Source: an uncultured Oscillospiraceae bacterium
GTDB taxonomy: Bacteria > Bacillota > Clostridia > Oscillospirales > Oscillospiraceae
Direction of reading: 5' to 3'
Assembly (NCBI GenBank): GCA_910584835.1
Contig: CAJUEG010000021.1
Coordinates: forward strand, 1 to 36,971
DNA length: 36,971 nucleotides
The notes beneath the pieces are model-generated. The model ran no database searches, was not told where the DNA came from, and worked only from the letters and a program-made list of their open reading frames with translations. Positions 30,311 through 36,971 of this stretch are shown here, piece by piece (positions within the stretch are counted from its first letter, which is position 1; each line of letters starts with the position of its first letter). The translations under genes were made by a program, and so were the position numbers.

Positions 30311-32086
30311 ATGTATTATTCCAGCGGCAACTATGAGGCTTTTGCCCGTCCCAAAAAGCCGGAAGGCGTGGATCACAAATCCGCCTACATCATCGGCACC
30401 GGCCTGGCGGCCCTCACCGCCGCCTGCTACCTGGTGCGGGACGGCCAGATGAACGGGGCGCACATTCACATCTTTGAGAAGGACCCCACCCCAGGCGGCG
30501 CCTGCGACGGATGGAAGTTTGAAAACGTGGGCTACGTCATGCGGGGCGGCCGGGAGATGGACAACCATTTCGAGGTCATGTGGGACCTGTTCCACTCCAT
30601 TCCCTCCATCGAGACCGAGGGGGTCAGCGTACTGGACGAGTACTACTGGCTGAACAAGGAGGACCCCAACTACTCCCTGTGCCGGGCCACCGTCAACCGG
30701 GGCGAGGACGCCCACACCGACGGGCAGTTCGCCGTCTCCGACAAAGCGGCCATGGAGATTATGAAGTTGTTCTTCACCCCCGACGAGGACCTCTACGACA
30801 AGCGCATCACCGACTACTTCGACGACGAGGTGCTGAACTCCAACTTCTGGCTCTACTGGCGCACCATGTTCGCCTTTGAGAACTGGCACTCCGCCCTGGA
30901 GATGAAGCGGTATATCAAGCGCTTCATCCACCACATCGGCGGCCTGCCCGATTTCAAGGCCCTGCGCTTCACCCGCTACAACCAGTACGAGTCCATGATC
31001 CTGCCCATGGTAAAGTATCTGGAGGATCACGGCGTCCAGTTCCACTACAACACCAAGGTGGTGAACGTGGAGTTCGATATTCATCCAGACCGCAAGCTAG
31101 CCAAGCGCATTGAACTGCTGCGGGAGGGAAAGCAGGAATTTGTGGACCTGACGGAGAACGACCTGGTGTTCATCACCAACGGCGGCTGTGTGGAAAACTC
31201 CTCCATGGGCGATCAGCACACCCCCGCCGCCTACAACACCGAGATCAAGCCCGGCGGCGGCTGGGATATGTGGCGGAAGATCGCCGCCCAGGACCCCGCC
31301 TTCGGCAACCCGGACAAGTTCTGCCACGACCCGGAGCAGACCAACTGGATGTCCGCCACGGTGGAGACCCTGGATCAGCGCATCATCCCCTATATCACCG
31401 GCATCTGCAAGCGCGACCCCTTTACAGGCAGGGTGGTCACCGGCGGCATCGTCACGGTGAAGGACTCCTCCTGGCTTATGAGCTGGACCATCAACCGCCA
31501 GCCCCAGTTCCGGGAGCAGCCCCGTGACCACTGCCTGGTGTGGGTATACTCCCTGTTCACCGACGTGCCCGGCGACTACGTGAAGAAGCCCATGCGGGAG
31601 TGCACCGGCAAGGAGATCTGCATGGAGTGGCTGTATCACATCGGCGTGCCCGAGGACCAAATTGAGGACATGGCGGAGCACAGCGCCAACACGGTGCCCG
31701 TGATGATGCCCTATATCGACGCCTTCTTCATGCCCCGCAGCGACACCGACCGGCCCAAGGTCGTGCCTGACGGCGCGGTGAACTTTGCCTTCCTGGGCCA
31801 GTTCGCCGAGATCGCCCGGGACACCATCTTCACCACCGAATACTCCATGCGCACCGGCATGGAGGCAGTGTATACCCTGCTGAACGTGGACCGGGGCGTG
31901 CCCGAGGTGTGGGGCAGCACCTACGACATCCGCGACCTGCTGGACGCCACGGTGAAGCTCCGGGACGGGAAAAAGATCACGGAGATGGACCTGGGACTGA
32001 AGGAGAAGCTGGTGCTCCACGAGGCCCTGAAGAAAATTGAGGGTACGGATATTGAAAAGCTGCTGAGGGAATACAACGTCATCTGA
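30311..32086 (+). CDS. ohyA: Oleate hydratase (FAD-dependent)
   Basis: Adds water to the cis-9 double bond of oleate and similar fatty acids, giving 10-hydroxy acids; in bacteria it detoxifies host-derived fatty acids. With start ATG 30311 the protein is 591 aa, the same length as Staphylococcus aureus OhyA. Glu82 (in RGGREMDNHFE) and Tyr201 fall exactly at the catalytic numbers known for that enzyme. The FAD motif is YIIGTGLAALTAACYLV (26-42). AAAGG lies 9 nt upstream of this ATG; ATG 30302 directly abuts it. No signal peptide; it is a peripheral membrane enzyme by family. Preceded by a TetR gene that may control it. Confidence 0.96.
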   Translation: MYYSSGNYEAFARPKKPEGVDHKSAYIIGTGLAALTAACYLVRDGQMNGAHIHIFEKDPTPGGACDGWKFENVGYVMRGGREMDNHFEVMWDLFHSIPSIETEGVSVLDEYYWLNKEDPNYSLCRATVNRGEDAHTDGQFAVSDKAAMEIMKLFFTPDEDLYDKRITDYFDDEVLNSNFWLYWRTMFAFENWHSALEMKRYIKRFIHHIGGLPDFKALRFTRYNQYESMILPMVKYLEDHGVQFHYNTKVVNVEFDIHPDRKLAKRIELLREGKQEFVDLTENDLVFITNGGCVENSSMGDQHTPAAYNTEIKPGGGWDMWRKIAAQDPAFGNPDKFCHDPEQTNWMSATVETLDQRIIPYITGICKRDPFTGRVVTGGIVTVKDSSWLMSWTINRQPQFREQPRDHCLVWVYSLFTDVPGDYVKKPMRECTGKEICMEWLYHIGVPEDQIEDMAEHSANTVPVMMPYIDAFFMPRSDTDRPKVVPDGAVNFAFLGQFAEIARDTIFTTEYSMRTGMEAVYTLLNVDRGVPEVWGSTYDIRDLLDATVKLRDGKKITEMDLGLKEKLVLHEALKKIEGTDIEKLLREYNVI

Positions 32087-32133
32087 TTTCCTGCGGCAGA
32101 ATAAAAAGCGTCTTCTCCCTGCGCTCCACAGCA

Positions 32134-32168
32134 CAGCGCCGGTCCCGCCGGGGGCGGGACCGGCGCTG
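32134..32168. terminator. Perfect 16-bp hairpin between convergent ohyA and fhs genes
   Basis: A 16-bp stem (32134-32149 with 32153-32168) and a 3-nt loop between two convergent genes, 48 bp after the ohyA stop and 7 bp after the fhs stop. There is no U-tract on either strand, so it may act with Rho or as a bidirectional block and 3'-end stabiliser. Confidence 0.65.
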
Positions 32169-32174
32169 CCCGTT

Positions 32175-33839
32175 TCAGAACAGTCCGCTGATGACGCCGT
32201 TCTCGTCCACGTCGATCTTCTCCGCCGCCGGAACCCTGGGCAGCCCCGGCATGGTCATGATGTCCCCGGTCTGCGCCACCACGAAGCCGGCCCCGGCGCT
32301 CACCCTCACCTTGGACACGGTGACGGTAAATCCCTCCGGGCGGCCCAGCTTCGCCGGGTCGTCGGACAGGGAGTACTGGGTCTTGGCCATGCACACGGGG
32401 AGATTGCCGAAGCCCATGGCCTCCAGGCGGTCCAGCTCTCTGGAAGCGGCGGCGGAATAGCTCACCCCGGCCCCGCCGTACACCCGCTTGACGATGGTTT
32501 CAATCTTGTCCCGCAGGGGGAGGTCCAGCTCATAGGCAAAGCGGAAGTCGTGGCGCTGTCCGCACAGCCGCAGCACCTCCTCCGCCAGCTCGACGCCGCC
32601 CGCGCCGCCCTTGCTCCACACCTCGGACAGGGCCACGTTCACCCCCAGCGCCCTGCACTTATCGGCAATCAGGGCCAGCTCGGCGTCGGTGTCGTTGACG
32701 AAGCGGTTGACGGCCACCACGCAGGGCAGGCCGTACACCTGGGTGATGTTCTCCACGTGCTTCAAAAGGTTGGGCAGGCCCCGTTCCAGCGCCTCCAGGT
32801 TCTCCTCCCCCAGCTCGGCCTTGGGCACGCCCCCGTTATACTTCAGCGCCTTCACCGTGGCCACGATTACCACCGCGCCGGGGTCCATCCCCGCCGCGCG
32901 GCACTTGATGTCCAAAAACTTCTCCGCCCCCAGATCCGCGCCGAACCCCGCCTCGGTGACCACATAGTCGGCCAGCTTCAAAGCGGTGTCGGTGGCGGTC
33001 ACGGAATTGCAGCCGTGGGCGATGTTGGCAAAGGGCCCGCCGTGGACCAGCGCCGGGGTGTTCTCCAGCGTCTGAACCAGGTTGGGCTTGATCGCGTCCT
33101 TCAAAAGCGCTGCCATGGCCCCCTGGGCCTTGAGGTCGGCGGCGGTGACCGGCCTGTCGTCATAGGTGTAGCCCACGATGATCCGGCTCAGCCGCTCTTT
33201 CAGATCCTTCAGGTCTGAGGCCAGGCACAGCACCGCCATGATCTCGCTGGCCACCGTGATGTCAAAGCCGTCCTCCCGGGGCACCCCCTGCATCCGGCCC
33301 CCCAGGCCGTCCACGATGTTCCGGAGCTGCCGGTCGTTCATGTCCACGCACCGCCGCCAGGTGATCTTCTTCACGTCGATGCCCAGGGCGTTGCCCTGCT
33401 GGATGTGGTTGTCCAGCATCGCCGCCAGCAGGTTGTTGGCCGCGCCGATGGCGTGGAAGTCCCCGGTGAAGTGGAGGTTGATGTCCTCCATGGGCACCAC
33501 CTGGGCGTACCCGCCCCCGGCCGCTCCCCCCTTCACCCCGAACACGGGGCCAAGGGAGGGTTCCCGCAGACACAAAATCACATTCCTGCCCAGCCTGCTC
33601 AGCGCGTCCGCCAGCCCCACGCTGGTGGTGGTTTTCCCCTCTCCGGCGGGGGTGGGGTTGATGGCGGTGACCAGGATCAGTCTGCCCTTTCTGGGGCGCT
33701 CACGCAGAGGGCCGGTGTCAATCTTGGCCTTCACCCTGCCATAATGCTCCAGCAGCTCCCCGTCGATGCCGGCTTGTGCGGCCACCTGGCTGATGGGCAG
33801 CATATTGGCGCTCTGGGCAATCTCAATGTCGGTTTTCAC
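32175..33839 (-). CDS. fhs: Formate--tetrahydrofolate ligase
   Basis: Makes 10-formyl-tetrahydrofolate from formate, THF and ATP, feeding purine synthesis and, in acetogens, the Wood-Ljungdahl methyl branch. The 554-aa cytosolic protein has the P-loop TPAGEGKTT (63-71), the early LREPSLGPVFGVKGGAAGGGYAQVVPMEDINLHFTGD segment (about 92-128) and a typical C-terminus (GDIMTMPGLPRVPAAEKIDVD). The start is GTG 33839, with GAGGAGG 7 nt upstream. It is monocistronic between convergent ohyA and the tsaD region. No other acetogenesis genes are in the window. Confidence 0.97.
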   Translation of the reverse strand: MKTDIEIAQSANMLPISQVAAQAGIDGELLEHYGRVKAKIDTGPLRERPRKGRLILVTAINPTPAGEGKTTTSVGLADALSRLGRNVILCLREPSLGPVFGVKGGAAGGGYAQVVPMEDINLHFTGDFHAIGAANNLLAAMLDNHIQQGNALGIDVKKITWRRCVDMNDRQLRNIVDGLGGRMQGVPREDGFDITVASEIMAVLCLASDLKDLKERLSRIIVGYTYDDRPVTAADLKAQGAMAALLKDAIKPNLVQTLENTPALVHGGPFANIAHGCNSVTATDTALKLADYVVTEAGFGADLGAEKFLDIKCRAAGMDPGAVVIVATVKALKYNGGVPKAELGEENLEALERGLPNLLKHVENITQVYGLPCVVAVNRFVNDTDAELALIADKCRALGVNVALSEVWSKGGAGGVELAEEVLRLCGQRHDFRFAYELDLPLRDKIETIVKRVYGGAGVSYSAAASRELDRLEAMGFGNLPVCMAKTQYSLSDDPAKLGRPEGFTVTVSKVRVSAGAGFVVAQTGDIMTMPGLPRVPAAEKIDVDENGVISGLF

Positions 33840-33879
33840 GGCGGTTCCTCCTCATTTTTCAGTTTCCATAATTACGTTC

Positions 33880-33929
33880 ATAACTCCTGATACGGAGAGT
33901 TATCCACAACTTCCACAAGGTTTTCAACA
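33880..33929. promoter_or_regulatory. fhs leader with a perfect DnaA-box-like site
   Basis: TTATCCACA (33900-33908) is a perfect match to the consensus DnaA box. It is followed by the looser CTTCCACAA and TTTTCAACA within 25 bp. An inverted repeat ATAACTC/GAGTTAT (33880-33886, 33897-33903) overlaps it. The remaining 33840-34044 is AT-rich leader of fhs; no confident promoter was picked. Confidence 0.4.
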
Positions 33930-34044
33930 GCCTCAACGCCTGGCGCCCCAACCAGCTTACAGAAATTCACATATTTATTCAACCCGGAAAACCCTAGTTT
34001 TATCACAGGTTAAAGCGCCGTTTTAGTTGACATAATTCGAAATA

Positions 34045-34151
34045 TTACCCCTTGGAGATATCCAGGCCGGCCCTGGCGTTCAATTCCCACCCCGCGGTAT
34101 GCCCCGCCAGGTACTCGTAATACCCCTGGCTGCCGATCATGGCGGCGTTGT
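34045..34151 (-). pseudogene. Duplicated 3' fragment of tsaD
   Basis: Translates to the last ~35 residues of TsaD, from NAAMIGSQGYYEYLAGHTAG to a variant tail ending in ISKG and a TAA stop. 34085-34151 is identical over 67 bp to 34350-34416 in the intact gene, while the terminal ~35 bp has diverged. Upstream of the match the frame continues into unrelated GC-rich sequence (to 34227), so this is a non-functional fragment, probably from local recombination or an old tandem duplication. Confidence 0.85.
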
Positions 34152-34195
34152 GCTCCCCACGGGGCAGGCCCCGCGGGGACCCCTCAATTGATCTC

Positions 34196-34224
34196 AAACC
34201 GGCGGAAATGAATTCCGCCGGTTT
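34196..34224. terminator. Hairpin downstream of tsaD
   Basis: A perfect 12-bp stem (34196-34207 with 34213-34224) and a 5-nt loop between tsaD and its 3' fragment. It lacks a clear U-tract. The surrounding 34225-34309 also holds GC-rich inverted repeats (GCGGGGCCCC). Possible transcription end of the tsaD operon. Confidence 0.5.
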
Positions 34225-34309
34225 CAAGGTTTTTGCTGCGCAAAAACACTTGTACGGCGCAGGCGCCGCCCCGCCTTGCGGGGCCCCGGCGGCAACGCCG
34301 CCATTCCCG

Positions 34310-35320
34310 TCAGCCTTTGGAAATCTCCAAACTCGCTTTCGCGTTCAGCTCCCACCCCGCGGTATGCCCCGCCAGGTACTCGTAATACCCCTGGCTGCCG
34401 ATCATGGCGGCGTTGTCGCCGCACAGCGCCAGCGGCGGCAGCCACAGCCTGGCCCCGGCCTGGGCGCAGGCGCGCTCCAGATCCGCCCGGATGCGGCTGT
34501 TGGCGGCCACGCCCCCCGCCACCGCGATTTTGTGATATCCCGTCATGCGGTCCGCCTCCATCACCCGGGGGACCAGGGAGTCCGACACGGCGGCGGCAAA
34601 GGAGGCGGCCAGGTCGCGGAGCTCCAGTTCCTCCCCCTTCTGGGATGCGTTGTGGATGGCGTTGAGCACCGCCGTCTTGAGCCCGGAAAAAGACATGTCC
34701 AGCGGATGGTCGGCCACGTGGGCCCGGGGGAACGCAAAGGCTTTGTCATCCCCTCCCTGGGCCATTTTGTCCATAGGCCCGCCGCCGGGGTAGCCCAACC
34801 CCAGCACCCGGGCGGTCTTGTCGAAGCACTCCCCCGCCGCGTCGTCCCGGGTGGAGCCCAGCACCTCGAAGCGGGTGTAGTCCTTCACGTCCACGATGGC
34901 GGTGGTGCCGCCGGACACGCACAGGCACAAAAAGGGGGGCTCCAGGTCCGGGTGGGCGATGTAGTTGGCGGCGATGTGGCCCCGGACGTGGTGGACGGGG
35001 ATGAGGGGCACCCCCAGGCCGAAGGCGGCGGACTTGGCGAAGGACACCCCCACCAGCAGCGCCCCGATGAGCCCCGGGGCATAGGTCACCGCCACGGCGT
35101 CGATGCCCGGTTTGGATATGCCGGCCTGCCGCAGGGCCTCGTCCGCCAGCCCGGAGATGGCCTCCACGTGCTTGCGGGAGGCTATCTCCGGCACCACGCC
35201 GCCGTAGACGGCGTGCATGTCCGCCGAGGAGGCGATGACAGAGGACAGCACCGTGCGCCCGTCTTTTACCACGGCGGCGGCGGTCTCATCGCAGGAGGAT
35301 TCAAAGGCAAGAATATTCAT
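34310..35320 (-). CDS. tsaD: tRNA N6-threonylcarbamoyladenosine synthase TsaD
   Basis: Transfers the threonylcarbamoyl group to A37 of ANN-decoding tRNAs, working with TsaB and TsaE. The 336-aa protein starts MNILAFESSCDETAAAVV and has the metal-binding HVRGH (111-115), the CLCVSGGTTAIV segment, GECFDKTARVLGLGYPGGG and the C-terminal GDNAAMIG motif. ATG 35320 has GGGAGGGG 8 nt upstream and overlaps the stop of the GNAT gene (ATGA). Upstream in the same operon are rimI and a methyltransferase, the usual t6A/rimI setting. The last 67 bp of similarity is repeated downstream at 34085-34151. Confidence 0.97.
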   Translation of the reverse strand: MNILAFESSCDETAAAVVKDGRTVLSSVIASSADMHAVYGGVVPEIASRKHVEAISGLADEALRQAGISKPGIDAVAVTYAPGLIGALLVGVSFAKSAAFGLGVPLIPVHHVRGHIAANYIAHPDLEPPFLCLCVSGGTTAIVDVKDYTRFEVLGSTRDDAAGECFDKTARVLGLGYPGGGPMDKMAQGGDDKAFAFPRAHVADHPLDMSFSGLKTAVLNAIHNASQKGEELELRDLAASFAAAVSDSLVPRVMEADRMTGYHKIAVAGGVAANSRIRADLERACAQAGARLWLPPLALCGDNAAMIGSQGYYEYLAGHTAGWELNAKASLEISKG

Positions 35321-35970
35321 ACAGTTACCCCTCCCTGTGTTTGGGCCGCGCCGGCTTCCCCGCGCGGGAACGCCTCCTCCACCCACTCCGGGGCGGGCTT
35401 CACCGCCTCCCCCGGCTTCAGCGGCAGCTGAATATACCGCTCCATGTGGGCAGGGGAGAAATACCCCGCGTATACCCCCCGGTGGAGGGCCTCCACCCTG
35501 CGGTCGTCGGTCTCCGGGCCGCGGTACAGGCAGTGAAAGCGCACCCCGAACAGGGCGCACTGGTAGTCCAGCACCCGGAAGCCGTTGCGCTCATAGAAGG
35601 CGATTCTCCGCCGGCGCAGGTCGTTCTCCGCCGGCGGCGCGTCGGGCCCGGGGGCCTCCGCCTCGCCGAAAATCTGGCCATAGCGCTCCACCAAGAGCCC
35701 CAGGATTGCCGTGCCCAGCCCGCCGTTGCGCTTTCCCCGCAGGACGCCCAGGTACTCCAGCAGCGCCCCCGCCCGGCCCTCCGGCAGCCACAGCATGGCG
35801 TAGCCCACCGGCTCCCCTCCCTCCGTCGCCAGCAGGGGGTCGTACCGGCCCATATCCATCAGCCGGAGCATGGCCGCCAGCGGCTTCAGCTCCGACTTGG
35901 GAAAGTCGATGGTCATCTCGTTTTCATAGAGGGCAGCGAGCTCCTCTTTGCTCAGCATCTGCAGTTCCAT
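35317..35970 (-). CDS. GNAT-family N-acetyltransferase
   Basis: A 217-aa acetyltransferase-fold protein. Visible GNAT features are GGEPVGYAMLWLPEG (strand 4 region), EYLGVLRGKRNGGLGTAILGLLV (acetyl-CoA P-loop; a GNGGLG-like variant of RxxGxG) and FYERNGFRVLDY near the C-terminal third, followed by an ~80-residue tail. The start ATG 35970 has GGAGG 5 nt upstream. It is inserted between rimI and tsaD and coupled to tsaD by ATGA overlap. The acyl acceptor is unknown. Confidence 0.82.
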   Translation of the reverse strand: MELQMLSKEELAALYENEMTIDFPKSELKPLAAMLRLMDMGRYDPLLATEGGEPVGYAMLWLPEGRAGALLEYLGVLRGKRNGGLGTAILGLLVERYGQIFGEAEAPGPDAPPAENDLRRRRIAFYERNGFRVLDYQCALFGVRFHCLYRGPETDDRRVEALHRGVYAGYFSPAHMERYIQLPLKPGEAVKPAPEWVEEAFPRGEAGAAQTQGGVTV

Positions 35971-36007
35971 AGGTTCCTCCATCTGTAGGGGCGCACATTG
36001 CGCGCCT

Positions 36008-36460
36008 TTATTCAGGCCCAAAGTTCAGGGTCATCAGAACCGCGTCCTCCCGGGGCGCGTCGTAGTAGTTTTTCCGCCGTCCCACGGCGGCGAAGCCGTG
36101 CTTCTCATACAGCGCGGCGGCGGGAGCGTTGGACGAGCGCACCTCCAGCATCAGCGCGGCCAGGTGCTCCCGGCCGAAGCCCGTCAGGGCACCCAGCAGG
36201 GCGTCCGCCACCCCCTGCCGCCGGTATTCCGGGGCCACGGCGATGTTGTCCAGGCTGCCCTCGTCCAGCACCACCGACAGCACGGCGTAGCCCAGCACCG
36301 CCCCCCCTTCCCCCTGGGCCAGCAGGACGGCCGCGGCGGGGTTTTCCAGCGCCTCCCGGAACAGCGCCTCGCTCCACGGGTCGGCGGGGAAGCAGCGCTT
36401 TTCCAGCGCGGCGATTTGGGGGATGTGCTCCGGGGACGCGGGGACCACTCTCCAGTTCAC
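36008..36460 (-). CDS. rimI: Ribosomal protein S18 alanine N-acetyltransferase
   Basis: A 150-aa GNAT enzyme with the RimI pattern: LEKRCFPADPWSEALF, DNIAVAPEYRRQGVADALL (acetyl-CoA site), MLEVRSSNAPAAALYEKHGF and RRKNYYDAPREDAVLM. It acetylates the N-terminal Ala of S18 in model bacteria; a role near t6A enzymes is common by gene order. The start is GTG 36460, with GGAGGGGGAG upstream; it overlaps the methyltransferase stop as GTGA. A stretch at about 35981-36005 between rimI and the next gene (GGGGCGC/GCGCGCC) resembles a short dispersed hairpin. Confidence 0.93.
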   Translation of the reverse strand: MNWRVVPASPEHIPQIAALEKRCFPADPWSEALFREALENPAAAVLLAQGEGGAVLGYAVLSVVLDEGSLDNIAVAPEYRRQGVADALLGALTGFGREHLAALMLEVRSSNAPAAALYEKHGFAAVGRRKNYYDAPREDAVLMTLNFGPE

Positions 36461-36971
36461 CGCTCCCCCTCCCGCCGGAACAGGAGCTGCCGCCAGATGG
36501 GCATGTCGGAGGGCAGCTCCCGGCAATAGGAGAACAGCCCCTCCGCCGCCCCTATCACCTCCTCCGGGGTGTGGGCGATGAAATTGCGGTCGTACTGCTC
36601 GCCGTCGATCTCCCGCAGGCTCCACTCGTCCAGCTTCCCGCTTCCCTCCCGGATGGAGGCCAGCACCAGCCCGCCGGGGCGCACCACCTCCGCCATCCGG
36701 GCAAAGGCCAGGGGCAGGTCTGCCGTCTCCACGTGGACCAGCCCGGCGGACAGCAGGATGCCGTCCACCATGCCCACGGCTTGGGAGTAGTCCCCCAGCA
36801 TGTCCGCCTGGTAAAAGGGGATGTCCGGGTTGCGCTCCCGGGCGATCTTCAGGCTCTCGCCGCTGAAATCCAGCCCCAGGGCGTCAAAGCCCCGCTCCCG
36901 GATGCGCCCGGTCTCATATCCCGCGCCGCAGCACAGGTCCAGCACCCGCCCGCCGGGGGGCAGAAGGGACA
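36457..36971 (-). CDS. Class I SAM-dependent methyltransferase, 5' part outside window
   Basis: The gene enters from the right edge already in frame: the codons before 36945 read LLPPGGR and lead into VLDLCCGAGYETG, motif I of Rossmann methyltransferases. Motif II (ALGLDFSGESLKIARE), the MVDGILLSAGLVHVE segment and EVVRPGGLVLASI follow. An apparent GTG at 36945 falls in the middle of the domain, so it is not the start. The substrate is unknown. It is the first visible member of the rimI-GNAT-tsaD operon. Confidence 0.88.
   Translation of the reverse strand, partial: SLLPPGGRVLDLCCGAGYETGRIRERGFDALGLDFSGESLKIARERNPDIPFYQADMLGDYSQAVGMVDGILLSAGLVHVETADLPLAFARMAEVVRPGGLVLASIREGSGKLDEWSLREIDGEQYDRNFIAHTPEEVIGAAEGLFSYCRELPSDMPIWRQLLFRREGER

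Noticed and set aside
34139..35431. 430-codon plus-strand open frame antisense to tsaD
   Set aside because: Shadow of tsaD with His/Arg/Pro/Gly-rich composition.

Overview
The window is GC-rich bacterial DNA with strong GGAGG-type ribosome-binding sites, near-consensus sigma-A promoters set in AT-rich intergenic islands, and genes linked by ATGA/GTGA overlaps. Gene content (fhs, TRAP-TAXI transport, molybdenum hydroxylase, oleate hydratase, smpB-ssrA) fits an anaerobic high-GC member of the Clostridia, probably Oscillospiraceae-like (Flavonifractor/Intestinimonas/Lawsonibacter type). That placement is inferred from gene content and codon style, not from a search.

Layout. (1) 1-3140: housekeeping genes. 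A partial DUF1934 gene and murI lie on the minus strand; a small membrane ORF, smpB, a cyclophilin-type isomerase and ssrA (tmRNA) lie on the plus strand. (2) 3614-18758: one tightly packed 14-gene minus-strand operon with a TTGACA-18-TATAAT promoter at its head and a strong hairpin terminator at its end. In transcription order it encodes a DRE-TIM condensing enzyme or lyase (isopropylmalate/homocitrate synthase-like), a creatininase-family amidohydrolase, an aminotransferase, a TAXI solute receptor, a fused TRAP permease, a zinc alcohol dehydrogenase, a 4-oxalocrotonate-type tautomerase, a four-subunit molybdenum hydroxylase with a split large subunit as in clostridial nicotinate dehydrogenase, an SucCD-like ADP-forming acyl-CoA ligase, and an SLC13/DASS anion transporter. 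(3) 18710-20367: a promoter region holding two copies of a 29-bp motif, then a divergent AAA/DUF4143 gene whose Walker motifs are degenerate. (4) 20790-29028: a nine-gene minus-strand molybdenum operon: MocA-ModE fusion, MoeA-like protein, moaC, moaA, MOSC-MogA fusion, modABC and an XdhC-family protein. It supplies molybdate uptake, several cofactor steps and hydroxylase maturation. (5) 29349-32168: a TetR regulator and oleate hydratase. (6) 32175-36971: fhs, a 3' remnant of tsaD, intact tsaD, two GNAT acetyltransferases (one is RimI) and a partial methyltransferase.

How it fits together. Regions 2 and 4 look like one metabolic module. The catabolic operon encodes an enzyme that should need a cytosine-dinucleotide molybdenum cofactor, and the neighbouring operon encodes molybdate import, cofactor steps including a MocA-type cytidylyltransferase, and an insertion or sulfuration factor. 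I infer an undescribed anaerobic pathway for a small, probably N-heterocyclic or lactam-like acid: TRAP import, hydroxylation next to a ring nitrogen, tautomerisation, ring opening by the creatininase-like hydrolase, transamination and redox steps, then ATP recovery through the acyl-CoA ligase, with SLC13 moving an acidic substrate or product. The substrate is not determined by the sequence. The molybdopterin synthase genes (moaD/moaE) are not in this window.
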